From: Closterium sp. Naga37s-1
Taxonomy: Eukaryota > Streptophyta > Zygnematophyceae > Desmidiales > Closteriaceae
NCBI GenBank assembly: GCA_947471745.1
Contig: CANJKZ010001112.1
Coordinates: 1,278,001-1,342,000, forward strand
Length of the DNA: 64,000 nt
Direction: 5' to 3'
Below, one piece after another: positions 40,187 through 51,209 of the stretch. Under the pieces are notes generated by a model that did no database searches, had not been told where the DNA came from, and saw only the letters and a list, made by a program, of their open reading frames with translations. Every line of letters begins with the position of its first letter. Position 1 is the first letter of the stretch. The position numbers and the translations under genes were made by a program.

Positions 40187-41812
40187 CTAAGGGTGGATCA
40201 CGAAGTTACCACACAATATGAGCACAAGCAAATGGCCACAAGGCCAGTTCACATGCAAAGTTATATTTAAAGGAGAGCAAACAGTACAGTGATCACAACC
40301 TAGCAAGTGTAAGCATGCAGGTATAAGTATATAGATCACAGTACAAGCAAAGTCTTGAAGTGAGCAAGTGAGGCCAGGTAGGCCTGGAGCAGTACAGAAA
40401 CGCTGATGATCACAAGGCGGAAGTGCCTGACAGACCACGTAAGCAAAACGAAGCTGGCCACGCTGCTGCAACTCTCGAGCAAGGAAGTAGCGCAGAGCTA
40501 TGTGCTTCGTTCTGTGCTCCAATCTGTGCTCCTGATACAAGGCAATCATGTCCTTGTTGTCGACGTACAGAACTGGAGGAGAACGAGGCGGCTCTCCCAA
40601 GTCGGTCAGCAGGTAGGTGAGCCAGCGTAACTCATGTGCAGCCATGGCCCCTGCGTAGATCTCAGCCTCACAACTGGATCTGAGAACAGAAGACGAGCGG
40701 GTAGATCGCCACGGAACAGAACCGGAGCCAAGGCTGAAGGTGTAACCCTGTGACGACCGCTGCGTAGCCAAGTCGTCAACCCAAGAAGCGTGTGCGTGAC
40801 CAGTGAGGACAACTGGACCCCGTCCTCCAAGCACGAGCCCCATGCCCGACGTACTGCACAAGTAGAGCATCACCCTCTTAGCGGCCTTCCAGTCCTCTGG
40901 TCGGTGTCTCCCGGACGCAACCTGGCACGCTAGGATGCTAAGAGGGTAAGCAAGGTCAGGTCGAGTGCAGGTCATCAGGTACATGAGGCAGCCCACAAGC
41001 TTTGAATACGGGCCACTCGGCTCTACGGACTCATTTGAAGGCAGAGCTGAGAGCGAGTGACCCGTAGGCAGAGGAGTGGCCTGTGGCGAGGAGTACTCGA
41101 AGAGGAAGCGCTGAAGGACCTGCTGCACCATGTGTGACTGAGTCAAGGTAATGGTGCGCCGTGCTCTGTCCTAGGTGATCTGCAAGCCAAGATAGCTGCG
41201 CAGCTCACCCAGGTCTGTGCACGTGTGTCTCTTCTGCAGCTCCGACTTCACGTGGGCCAGTCCAGCAGTGTCAGCAGTAGCGAAGACCAAGTCGTCGACG
41301 TACACGAGGATGTAGAACGGCGGCAGCGAAGTGTCGGTGCGTAGAAACAGCGACGGGTCAGCAGTAGAAGGAGCAAACCCAAGAGCCGCAAGAGTCGTCC
41401 TCAGTGTGTCGTGCCACTCGCGAGGCGCCTGGCGGAGACCGTAGACTGGCCGCCGGAGGCTCCACTGGGTACCTGCAGGAAACGACCCAGTGAAACCAGG
41501 TGGGCGGCGCAGCCAGATCTCCTCGTGCAGGCTGCCCTGTAGGAAAGCAGTGCTGAAGTCAAGAGAGTGAAGCTCGTAGTCACGCTGAGCGGCGACGTGC
41601 AGCAGCACCCGAAGAGTGGTCATCTTTGGGGTGGGGGAGAAGGCCTGAAAGTAGTCAACTCCTTGTCGCTGACTGAAGCCTCTAGCAACGTAACGTGCCT
41701 TGAAGACAGGCGGAGAACCCGGCGGCCGCTTCCCCCAGGAGGGGGAACCTCGTCGACGTAAGTGCCTGTGGACTTCCACGATGCCATCTCTGCGTCCATG
41801 GCTGACTGCCAT
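40187..41812 (-). pseudogene. copy b RT and RNase H
   Basis: RT: PPVFKARYVARGFSQRQGVD, LHSLDFSTAFLQGSLHEEIW, VYGLRQAPREWHDTL and the catalytic ILVYVDDLVFATAD. RNase H: GHAHASWVDDLATQRSSQGY, CEAEIYAGAMAAHELRWLTY and KHIALRYFLARELQQRGQL. These are copia signatures. It reads in two main frames and is part of a broken element. Confidence 0.88.
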
Positions 41813-42418
41813 TGAGAGGAGTAGGGACCCTCTATCGCCTCTGCGTAAGAGCGCGGGTTCAGGATGTCTGGTGCATCCGGGTCTCCCTCAGGTGCAATCA
41901 GCAAAGCACTCAAAGTCCTCCTGCCTGTCCTCAAGGACGTCCGTGCCAAGAGCACACTAACCCCCGACGGACGGAGGATAGACAGACTCAGACTCGGCAA
42001 CAAGGCTAGCGGCGTAGTCTAGACGACAGCGAGCAGCAAAGTCAACCAGCTCAGCAACTAAGGCAGACGCAGCAGTGGACTCAAAGGAAGGGTCAGTGAC
42101 AACAATGGCCAGGAGACGCGTGACAGTAGGACTAGCAGCACGAAGAGAGTGAGACTCCGAGTCCGGACCGTCGGCAAGGGAGGACGCAGGAGGAGACGGC
42201 AGAGGGACACGCAGTGGAACAGACGAAGGACGAAGTGTCATCTGGTGCGTGCCCGGGACAGGAGGAGGACGCGGATGCGGAACACGACGACTAGTGCGAG
42301 CAGCGCGAACAGGCGACGCAGGACGAGACGCTGGCTCACGACGCTCAGCAAGACCTTCGGTCGGCCCGGTGTAAGGAGAAGGACCAGGCAGTGGGGACGC
42401 TGGCTGTATTGTGACTGG
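41813..42418 (-). pseudogene. copy b pre-RT segment
   Basis: Ser/Pro-rich start (RPSSVPLRVPLPSPPASSLA), then ALVAELVDFAARCRLDYAAS, shared with copies a and c. It probably bridges the linker and RT in the polyprotein. Confidence 0.65.
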
Positions 42419-43324
42419 TCAGGCGGCGGACACAGTAGAAGGACCAGTAGAAGGCGAGAGACCAAGAACCTGCTGAATGAGTGGAACGAAGTACGGCCGC
42501 GGCCGTGAAGCACCACCAGAACCAGCCGAGACAGCTCCAGCACCCCCAGCTCCAGGGTCTCCAGCTCCAACTCCTGCAGCACCACTAGCTCCAGCACCAG
42601 CAGCACCACCAACAGGAACAGCTCCAGCGCCTCCAGCTCCAACTCCTGTAGCACCACTAGCTCCAGCACCAGCAGCACCACCAGCAGGACTAGCTCCAGC
42701 GCCTCCAGCTCTATCTCCATCAGCACCAGCACCTCCAACAGCTCCAGTAGTACCTCCAGCCCCAGCAGCTCCAGTACCTCCAGTACGAGCACCTCCAGGA
42801 CTGGCGGCTCCAGCACCTCCAGTAGCTCCAGCTCGAGCAGCACCACTCCGGAGGCTCCATTGCCGTGCAAACCAATCGCACAGGTGCAGTGGAGAGAGAG
42901 ACTCCGGCCGTGACAAGACACCCGAAGGGCCTCCAGGCTCAGCACACTCGGGCTGAGCACCCCCAGGCTCAGCACCTCCAGGCTCCGCACGCTCAGGCTC
43001 AGCTCCCCCAGGCTCTGCACCCTCTGACTGAGCACCCCCAGGCTCAGCACCCCCGGGCTCCGCACCCTCAGTCTCAGCACCCCCAGGCTCAGCACCCCCA
43101 GGCCCTGCACCCGCAGGATCGACACCCCCAGACGCACGACCTTTAGCAGCACCAGAGTCGACAGCTACCTCGAGAGGCTCGACAGGGCCTACCTGGGACA
43201 CACATGAGGGAGCAGGACCCTGAGGGGGGAGGGGGTCTACCGGAGGAGGACCTGGTGCTAGGAAGAGCGGCGGGGGAGGGAGAGGGGCAGTGTGGTAGGG
43301 GAAAACAAGGTAAAAGGGAACCAA
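42419..43324 (-). pseudogene. copy b integrase-RT linker (Gly/Ala/Glu/Pro repeats)
   Basis: A 302-residue frame: a Pro-rich start, about ten units of the type GGAEP/EGAEP, a short LHLCDWFARQ motif and a collagen-like Gly-Ala-Gly stretch. The DNA is a 15-bp-type minisatellite (CTCAGCACCCCCAGG) and a 9/15-bp one (CCAGCACCTCCAG). The plus-strand Pro/Ala ORFs here are antisense shadows. Confidence 0.7.
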
Positions 43325-44252
43325 CTCGTCAAACGTGACGTCCTGAGAGGGCAGGACACGGCGCGAGGTGGGGTGGTAAAACTGCCAGCCAGGCGCGTCA
43401 GGGACAAAGCCAAGGAAGACACAGGGAACGGCGCGGGAGGAGAGCTAGTTCGCGGACGTATCGCGGACAAAGGCTCGACATCCCCAGGCCCGGAACACCA
43501 ACGCATCGCCAACCTCTCCCGTCCAACGCAGTGTGGGCGAGGTCTCCGGCAAGGAGACATGGGTCCAGAGGTTGAGCTGATGCGCAGCGTACTGGACTGC
43601 AAACAGCCACAGAAAATGGGGGGCAGCCGCATGGATCATGGAGGTACGAGCAACCTGCATGACTAAGCCAATGCGGCGCTTAGCAACCCCATTCTGCTGC
43701 GGAGAGGCCGGAAGCGTGAACGTCTGGCGAATGCCCTCCGCCTGACAAGAGGTCGGAGGAAAACTCACCACCTCTGTCACAGTGCAGACGCAGGACTGGA
43801 AGGTCCGTCTCGAACCGCTCGTGGAGCTGGAGACGAACAGCGCGGATCCAAGGGATTAGAACATCAGGGACCTCCCCCTTGCGGCGCAAGGGGAAGACAG
43901 TGGTGTAACGCGAGTAGTCGTCGACAACCAGCAGAAAGTACCGCTCGTGGCCTTGTCCACGAACGCGGGCTGGGCCCCACACGTCCAGGTGGAGAGTCTG
44001 CAGGGGAGCCTCTGTCGGGGGAAACGAGGAGGAGTGAGGAGCGGCGCGCTGCCGCCCCTCGACACAGGGAAGGCAGGGAGGGGCAGGCGACGGTGGGAGG
44101 GAAGGCAGGGACCTGGGAAGACCAGAGACAGGGAGACGGGAGTGCATGCCACGGAGGCGTGCCACAGAGGGGTGACCAAGACGGTGGTGCCAAAGGAGCG
44201 TCTGGTGCGAGAGGGCGCGACACGAGTAGGGGGCAGCAAGCTGACCTGACAC
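43325..44252 (-). pseudogene. copy b integrase
   Basis: Pre-integrase finger LLWHHRLGHPSVARLRGM with CLPCVEG. Core: LHLDVWGPARVRGQ, FLLVVDDYSRYTTVFPLR, LRLHCDRGGEFSSDLL and ASPQQNGVAKRRIGLVMQVA. It joins the element cDNA to the host DNA. Part of a broken element. Confidence 0.85.
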
Positions 44253-44287
44253 AGACGCAGACGCAGCTACCTGAGGAGGCGCAGTAG

Positions 44288-44752
44288 TTAGTGTGTATAG
44301 ACTCGACCCAGGCCGACGGGTGAACGTGGCCAGGTGGCGACCGGTCCGGGAGCACGTCCAGGGGTGAAGGTGTCAACCCCTGCATCCTGGAGGACAGCAG
44401 TGCTCACCAAGTTCGTAGAGAACGAGAGGAGGTGGAAACCTGACAATGAGCCAGACGGCACCGCTGGACAGGGCAGAACAGTGGAGAAACGTGCAAGGAC
44501 TGGGCCCCCAGAGGGGTCAGCCAAAGACACAGCCACAGGTGCAGTAAGCGGTGTGACTGTGGTACTGTCGCGAAAGAAAAAGCGGGAGGCACCTGAGTCA
44601 AGCGTGAAGGTGTGCAAGGCTGCAGCAGACGTGGTACCAGAGAGAGCAAACTTATTAGCACCTAGGGCAGTAGACTCACTAGCCTCTATACCTGGGTCTG
44701 GCGGCATATACAGGTAACAGTCACCCTCAGCACTAACAGTCAATGCATACAT
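44288..44752 (-). pseudogene. copy b protease
   Basis: 155 residues around HTFTLDSGASRFFFRDSTTV, the copia protease site. The conserved LPCPAVPSGSLSGFHLLSF and LVSTAVLQDAGVDTF follow. It matches the same region in copies a, c and e. Confidence 0.82.
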
Positions 44753-44815
44753 GGCAGATAGGATAGAATCAAAGTCTAGAGCAAAGATATCAACATTCTG
44801 CCTAAGCAGCGCTGC

Positions 44816-46060
44816 CTAGTCGGGGAGCTCAGCCGCGTCGGGGAACTCTGCGTGGAAGGCGTCGGTAAGGCGGTAGAAGCAGCGGTGCTGAGTGTGAGAC
44901 CTCCCGCATGTCGGACCAGTGCGGTCACCTGTGCGAATGACATACGGGCAGGGACCGCTACCCCCAGTCGCCCCTCGCTGAGCAAACCACTCACGGAGCT
45001 CCTGAGACGAAAGGGGGTGACGCTGCTGCTGCCGCTGGCCACCTCCAAGGCCTCCCCTCTGGCTGGTGCCACCCCTGCCGCCCCCACTGCCGCCGCCTCC
45101 ACCCCCACTGCCGCCACTACCGCCGCCACCTGCCCCGCCGCCCCCACCACCACTACCTCCTCCACCGCCGCCCCCACCATCGCCTCCACCGCCCCCACCA
45201 CCGCCTCCACCCCTGCCGCCCCCACCGCCCCTGCCTCCCCTGCCCCTGCCATTGCGGCACCTCCCACTAGGGGCAGACGCAGCTCCTACCTCCTCAGCAT
45301 GAAGGTAGTCAACAGCTGCAGCAGAGGCGACTGAGGGGAGAAGGGAGGAGGACGAACACCCCTCAAAGAAGGGGGTGCGAGGAGTGCCATGAGAAGCGCC
45401 TACAGCGATTATGCTAGTCTCAGCTGCTAGGAGGTGCTTCTCGAGCAGGTCGACGGTGAGGTCGGTGGGGTCAAGTGCTAGGAGGAGGTCCCTGACTGCG
45501 GAAAGAGAGTCGGGGAGGCGAGTGACTATGAAGTAGAGCGTGATGTACATGGGGGGGGGGGGGGGGTTATTGGTGAGAAACTCATCGGGGAGCGCTGCAC
45601 GGTAGCGAGTGTCACTAGTGCGAATGTGACTGACTAGGTCGGCTACTGTGGCAAAGGCAGACAGGTCTGGGAACATGTAGCGCAGGAGAAGGCGGCCTAG
45701 AGCAGCAGTGGCCGAGGAGGAGTAACGAGCGACTACAGCATCGTACAGTGCTTTAGCTGTCTTATGCTGGCCAAAGTGGGCACGTTCGGCTAACGGCAGG
45801 TGGTTGCGAATGGCTAGGCGAGCAGCAGCGTCACGGGCAAGCCACTGTGAGCGGGTCGCACTGTCAGCTGTAGCGTCAGGGGCAGGCGAGGTGCCAGAAG
45901 TGAGGTCAAACAGCGAGGTACCGTCCTTAGAGTCTGTCAGTAGGAACAGCTGTAAGTCGTCTAGCCACGCATTGAATTCTATCGGGCGGCTCTCCGAATC
46001 GAAGGTGAGAACGTTGAGAGTGGCCATAGCGATCGGAGCAGCCGAGCGCGCTAGCAGCAC
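44816..46060 (-). CDS. copy b gag with Gly-rich part and Cys/His module
   Basis: An open frame of 414 residues. N-terminus MLLARSAAPIAMATLNVLTF; the real start is probably MATLNVLTF at 46,027, where the leader array ends. Gag domain: RPIEFNAWLDDLQLFLLTDS, SQWLARDAAARLAIRNHLPL, KALYDAVVARYSSSATA and DLTVDLLEKHLLAAETS. A Gly-only stretch (about 45,066-45,250) follows, then SQELREWFAQRG. The C-terminus is a Cys/His module CPYVIRTGDRTGPTC with H and C after it, where a CCHC knuckle would be expected. Confidence 0.8.
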   Translation of the reverse strand: MLLARSAAPIAMATLNVLTFDSESRPIEFNAWLDDLQLFLLTDSKDGTSLFDLTSGTSPAPDATADSATRSQWLARDAAARLAIRNHLPLAERAHFGQHKTAKALYDAVVARYSSSATAALGRLLLRYMFPDLSAFATVADLVSHIRTSDTRYRAALPDEFLTNNPPPPPMYITLYFIVTRLPDSLSAVRDLLLALDPTDLTVDLLEKHLLAAETSIIAVGASHGTPRTPFFEGCSSSSLLPSVASAAAVDYLHAEEVGAASAPSGRCRNGRGRGGRGGGGGRGGGGGGGGGGDGGGGGGGGSGGGGGGAGGGGSGGSGGGGGGSGGGRGGTSQRGGLGGGQRQQQRHPLSSQELREWFAQRGATGGSGPCPYVIRTGDRTGPTCGRSHTQHRCFYRLTDAFHAEFPDAAELPD

Positions 46061-46084
46061 GCAGGCAGGGCTAGGCAGGGGAGT

Positions 46085-46860
46085 GAGCTAGCAGCAGTGC
46101 AGCCGAGAGCGGCGCGTGGCGCGCACGGCAGTGCAGGGCGCGCGGCAGGGCAGGGCGCGCACGGCAGGGCAAGGGCAGAGGCGCGCGGCGGCGCGGCGCG
46201 CGGGCAGGGCAGAGACGCGCGGCGGCGCGGCGCGCGGGCAGGGCAGAGGCGCGCGGCGCGGCGCTCGGGCAGGGCAGAGGTGCGGGGCGGCACTGCGCGC
46301 GAGCAGGGCAGGGCACGCGGCGTGACGCGCGGGCAGGGCAGAGGCGCGCGCGCGGGCAGGGCAAAGGCGCGTGCGCGAGCAGGGCAGAGGCGCGCGGGCG
46401 GGCAAGGCAGAGGCACGCGCGCGGGCAGGGCAAAGGCGCGCGCGCGAGCAGGGCAGAGGCGCGCGGCGTGGGCAGGGCAGAGGCGCACGCGGGCAGGGCA
46501 GAGGCGCGCGCGCGGGCAGGGCAGAGGCGCGCGCGCAGGCAGGGCAAAGGCGCGCGGCGTGCTGGCAGGGCAGAAGCGCGCAGCAGCGCGGCGCGTGGGC
46601 AGGGTAGGGCGCGCGGGCGCGGGCAGGGCGCGCGGCGCGACGCGCGGGCAGGGCGACGCGGCGCGCGGGCAGGGCAGGGCGCGCTGCAGCAGGCGGCGCG
46701 CGACTCAGCAGGGCGCGCTGCAGCAGTCGGCGCGCACGCAAAGCAGTGCGCGCTGCAGCAGGCAGCGCAGGGCAGGGCAGGGCAGGGCAGGACAGTGCCG
46801 GGCAGGGCAGTACGACGTGATCACACTAGCGCGACGGGTGGGGTAGCACTACTCGGTGGG
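46085..46860 (-). repeat. copy b leader array
   Basis: Imperfect units of the type GGGCAGGGCAGAGGCGCGCG, over 70% GC, between gag and the primer site. ORFs on both strands (Arg/Ala/Gly or Pro/Leu/Cys) are by-products. Confidence 0.8.
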
Positions 46861-46902
46861 CCCTAAGAGATCGGTCCTAGGCTAGGACCTGCTCTAAAAC
46901 CA

Positions 46903-47032
46903 TGTCAGAATAATGAACAGGAATGAATGAACTAGTAGTAGGATGGGTACAAGTAGCAAACCCTAATTTGGGTTGTACCCCATATGGGCTACCCCACTAC
47001 AGCCTACACAACAAGCAGCACATAGTTTGACA
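46903..47032 (-). repeat. copy b 5' LTR
   Basis: 130 bp with three differences from the 3' LTR; followed by AAGAT. Confidence 0.9.
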
Positions 47033-47037
47033 AAGAT

Positions 47038-47176
47038 TCCTTGCCAACACATAGCTCGCAGCGCGCTGCATCTCGGACGACACCACAGCTGATCAGCTCA
47101 AATTTTGGATGCAGCGCTGAAAGTTCTGCGTTGAAATTATGTGTTGATTTTCAATATATATGTCAAAATAGTCATG
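47038..47176. other. unassigned spacer
   Basis: AT-rich sequence into which copy b inserted; continuous with the spacer left of 39,992 once copy b is set aside. No gene is seen. Confidence 0.5.
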
Positions 47177-47489
47177 TGTCAAAATAGTAGCTTAGTTAAG
47201 AGCTAGCTTTATGTTAGGGCCTAGGCTTAGTAGACTACGCCAAGGAGGTATCCAAAAGGTTGTGCCAAGAGGAAGGTGGAGAGGATGATGTTTTCAATAT
47301 AGAAAGGGAGGAACATATAGGAAAAAAGAACAAGCAAGGCAAGGAGGTGCACCACCACCAAACATGAGACAACTACACTAACACTACAAACAACTATATG
47401 AAATATGAAGACATATTTTGACACGGCCCCATAATTGTTCGCAGATATAAGTTTAGTTTCGCCCCCTTACGGGCTACACCACGCAGAGT

Positions 47490-48345
47490 GCAGCAGAAGT
47501 AGCAGAGGAGGCGGCTGATGTTGCGGCTGGACTCGCACCAACCCCTCAACCTCCCCCCACAGTAGCAGCAGCAGCAGCAGCAGCAGCGCCAGTGAGGAGA
47601 GAGAGGAGGAGGCGCGGCAGAAGTTGCTGCAGTTGAGTCACCCACCATCCACACCCCTTGAACCTGCCCACCACTTCACACTGCCCCTCATAGTAGCAAG
47701 TGCGACGCCGGGCAGGAGCCGCACGAGGCGCCGGGCAGAATTCGCACGAGGCGCCGGGCAGGATTGGGCGGGGACGCTGACGGCCGACCCTGGCGCTGGT
47801 GTTGGGCGCTGGCGTCCGCGCTGGCGCAGGGCGCTGGCGTCCGCGCTGGTGCTCGGCGCTGGCATCCACGCTGGCGCTCGGCGCTCTCATCCGGCGCTCC
47901 CCTTGTCTCAAGGTGGATGTAGCTCTTTCCTTCTGTCGTGACTGGGATGAGGTGAGGTCCGTATTCAGTCAGCGATTCCTCCTCTTCTTCTTCTGGCGCT
48001 TCCTTAGTAAGCTCTGGTACCTTTTCCAATGCAGATCCTTTGATGAAGTTGCCCCATCCTCTCTCAGCTTCAGCAGCTTCTCCAGAGCGAGCTCCCCGTC
48101 CTGTGCCACATCTTGCCCACGCGACGCCCACCGCATCCCAGCCTTTGCAGGTACAAGAGTAGTAACGCCACCTTGCAGAGTGCACCGGAAGAAGCATGCA
48201 TTGTAAGAAGCAGAGGGCAAGTGAGGAGGAGGCAGCTGATGCTGCAGCTGGACTCACAACACCCCCTCAGCCTCCCTCCCATAGCAGCAGCAGCAGAGAG
48301 GAGAGAGAGGAGGAGGCATGGCGGCAGTTGCTGCAGTTAAGCTCT
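47490..48345. repeat. element D interior with a diverged internal duplication
   Basis: 47,490-47,640 and 48,208-48,345 share a block: GGCGGCTGATG/GGCAGCTGATG, GCTGGACTC, CCCCTCA, an AGC run, GAGAGAGGAGGAGGC and GTTGCTGCAGTT. Between the copies, 47,780-47,890 has GGCGCTGGCGTCCGCGCT-type repeats. No gene is called. Confidence 0.55.
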
Positions 48346-48821
48346 ACCGCTGCACGCGCGGTAGGAAGAGGGAGTAAAAAGGGGGAGGGGGAGGGGGGGG
48401 GGAGGGGGGGGGGGGGGGGGGGGGGGGGGAGGAGGGTAGGGGCTGCGCGGGGCAGCAACGCGCAGAGCAGTGGCGTGCAGGGAACAAAAGAGTGCCGGGC
48501 AGAGGCACACGAGGCGCCGTGCACGAGGCGCACGAGGCGCTGGGCACGAGGCGCACGAGGCGCCGCAGCAGGGCGTGCGGGGCACGCAGGGCAGGAACCG
48601 AAACGCGCTCCGGGTGCGCGACGGACAGAAACCGCCGTGCACTTGGGGCGCGCGATGGGCTGAAACCACCATGCGCAAGGGGCGTGCGAGGGGCAGAAAG
48701 CGCCGCGCGCTCAGGGCGCACGACGGGCAGAACCCGACGCGCGCCCGGAGCGCGCGACGGGTAGCGGAGAGGCGCATTAGCGGAAGCTAACGGTGGGCCC
48801 AATGAGTAACAATGAAGGAGG
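48346..48821 (-). repeat. element D leader array and G homopolymer
   Basis: A G-rich run (about 48,380-48,435), then units of the type CACGAGGCGC to about 48,780, then GGTGGGCCCAATGA, the block that precedes primer sites in this family. It ends GGAGG (48,817-48,821), the target of copy c. Confidence 0.65.
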
Positions 48822-48943
48822 TGTTGAAAGTTAGAACGAGCAATGACTATAATGAGAACAGTACAAGGTTTGTATAGGCAAAACCTAACAGGGTTGTACC
48901 CCATAAGGAGTGCCCCACTACAGCCTATACCATACTTCTGACA
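48822..48943 (-). repeat. copy c 3' LTR
   Basis: TGTTGAAAGT...ACTTCTGACA; about six substitutions and one indel from the other LTR. Confidence 0.87.
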
Positions 48944-49144
48944 CACCCCCATAGGCAAAGTGGGGGACAAGTAAGAGAACAAGGCAAGGTCAAGCTCAGT
49001 GTGGATCACAACGTCACCACGCAGTCTGAGCACAAGCAAAGGCCACAAGGCCAGTTCACATGCAGAGTTATATATCAAGGTGAACAAGCAGTACAGCGAT
49101 CTCAACCTAACAAGTGTAAGCATGCAGGTGCAGGTATATATAGA

Positions 49145-50577
49145 TCACAGTACAAGCGAAGTCAAGAGAGGCCAGGTAGGCACTAGACCTAACAGAGTAC
49201 AGAAACGCTGATGATCACAAGGCTGAAGTGCCTTGGTAAAGATATCAGCAGTGTTGGCCCGAGTGGCCACGTAAGCAAGACGAAGCTGACCACGCTGCTG
49301 CAACTCTCGAGCAAGGAAGTAGCGAAGAGCGATGTGCTTCGTTTGGTGCTCCAGTCTGTGCTCCTGACACAAGGCAATCATGGCCTTGTTGTCGACGTAC
49401 AGAACTGGAGGAGAACGAGGCGGCTCTCCCAAGTCGGTCAGCAGGTAGGTGAGCCAGCGTAACTCCTGTGCAGCCATGGCCCCTGCGTAGATCTCAGCCT
49501 CACAACTGGAGCTGAGAACAGAAGACGAGGGGTAGACCGCCACGAAACAGAGCCGGAACCAAGGCTGAAGGTGTAACCCTGTGACGATCGCTGCGTAGCC
49601 AAGTCGTCAACCCAAGAAGCATCTGCGTGACCAGTGAGGACAACTCTAGCCCGACCTCCAAGAACGAGCCCCATGCCCGGCGTACTGCACAGGTAGCGCA
49701 ACACCCTCTTAGCTGCATCCATGTGCTCTGGTCGGTGTCTCCCAGGAGCAACATAGCGTGCCAGGATGCTAAGAGGGTATGCCAGGTCAGATCGAGTGCA
49801 GGTCATCAGGTACATGAGGCAGCCCACAAGCTCTGGGTACGGGCCACTCGGCTCTACGGACTCATCCGAAGGCAGAGCTGAGAGCGAGTGGCGAGTAGAC
49901 AGAGGAGTGGCCTGAGGCGAGGAGCACGTGAAGTTGAAGCGCTGAAGGACCTGCTGCACCATGTGTGACTGAGTCAGGGTAATGGTGCGCCGTGCTCTGT
50001 CCCGGGTGATTTGCAAGCCAAGATAGCTGCGCAGCTCACCCAGGTCTGTGCACGTGTGTCTCTTCTGCAGCTCCGACTTCACGTGGGCCAGTCCAGCAGT
50101 GTCAGCAGTAGTGAAGACCAAGTCGTCGACGTACACGAGGATGTAGAACGGCGGCAGCGAAGTGTCGGTGCGTAGAAACAGCGACGGGTCAGCAGTGGAA
50201 GGAGTAAACCCAAGAGCCGCAAGCGTAGTCCTCAGTGTGTCGTGCCACTCACGGGGCGCTTGGCGGAGACCGTAGACTGGCCGCCGGAGGCTCCACTGGG
50301 TACCAGGAGGAAACGACCCAGTGAAGCCAGGTGGGCGGCGCAGCCAGATCTCCCCATGCAGGCTGCCCTATAGGAAAGCTGTGCTGAAGTCAAGAGAGTG
50401 AAGCTCGTAGTCACGCTGAGCGGCGACGTGCAGCAGCACCCGAAGAGTGGTCATCTTCGGGGTGGGGGAGAAGGTCTGAAAGTAGTCAACTCCTTGTCGC
50501 TGACTGAAGCCTCTAGCAACGTAACGCGCCTTGAAGACAGGCGGAGAACCCGCGGCCGCTTCACCCTGAAAATCCAC
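49145..50577 (-). pseudogene. copy c RT and RNase H
   Basis: Same signatures as copy b: PPVFKARYVARGFSQRQGVD, LHSLDFSTAFL, YVDDLVFTTADTAGLAHVKS, ADASWVDDLATQRSSQGYTF, CEAEIYAGAMAAQELRWLTY, KHIALRYFLARELQQRGQLR and ANTADIFTKALQPCDHQRF. Part of a broken element. Confidence 0.87.
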
Positions 50578-51209
50578 ATGCCATCGATAATGTTCGCCCC
50601 AGGAGGGGGAACCTCGTCAACGTAAGTGCCTGTGGACTTCCAGGAAGCCATCTTTGCGTCCATGGCTGTCTGCCACTGAGAGGAGTAGGGACCCTCTATC
50701 GCCTCTGCGTAAGAGCGCGGGGTCAGGATGTTTGGTGCATCCGGGTCTCCCTCAAGGGCAAGCAGCATGGACACGAGATGAGGTAAAGCAGCAGCAAAAC
50801 ACTGGAACTCCTCCTGCCTGTCCTCAAGGACGTCCGTGCCAAGAGCACACTCACCCCCGACGGACGGAGGACGGACAGACTTAGACTCAGCAACAAGACT
50901 AGCGGCGTAGTCTAGACGACAGTGAGCAGCAAAGTCGACCAGCTCAGCAACAAGAGCCGACGCAGCAGTAGACTCAAAAGAAGGGTCAGTGACAACAGTG
51001 GCCAGGAGACGCGTGACAGTAGGACTAGCAGCACGAAGGGAGTCAGACTCCGGGTCGGGACCGACAGCAAGGGAGGACGCAGGAGGAGACAGAAGAGGGA
51101 CACGCTGCGGAGCAGTGGAAGGACAAAGTGCCATCTGGTGCGTGCCGGGGACAGGAGGAGGACGCTGACGCGGAACGCGACGACCAGTGCGAGCAGCGCG
51201 AACAGGCAA
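50578..51209 (-). pseudogene. copy c pre-RT segment
   Basis: A 252-residue frame (50,451-51,209) runs from VRAARTGRRVPRQRPPPVPG through ALVAELVDFAAHCRLDYAAS and SYAEAIEGPYSSQWQTAMDA into the RT start. Colinear with copies a and b. Confidence 0.75.

Larger units (their letters stand above)
39992..47032 (-). mobile_element. copia family-2 copy b, the most complete copy
   Basis: 130-bp LTRs with three differences, target duplication AAGAT (39,987-39,991 and 47,033-47,037), polypurine tract (CACCCCCATAG complement) and primer site (minus TGGTTTTAGAGC). All copia parts are in order: leader array, gag, protease, integrase, linker, RT, RNase H. It is recent but broken, with several breaks. Confidence 0.92.

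Noticed and set aside
46097-46846. Plus-strand Arg/Gly/Ala-rich ORF of 249 residues and its minus-strand Pro/Leu/Cys partner
   Set aside because: Both come from the GC-rich leader array of copy b; no codon preference or domain, and the same place in other copies has unrelated repeats.
47546-48257. Minus-strand Ala/Arg/Pro ORFs as a possible gag of element D
   Set aside because: They have no gag motif, and the plus strand is as open; the composition comes from the CGCTGGCGT-type repeats.
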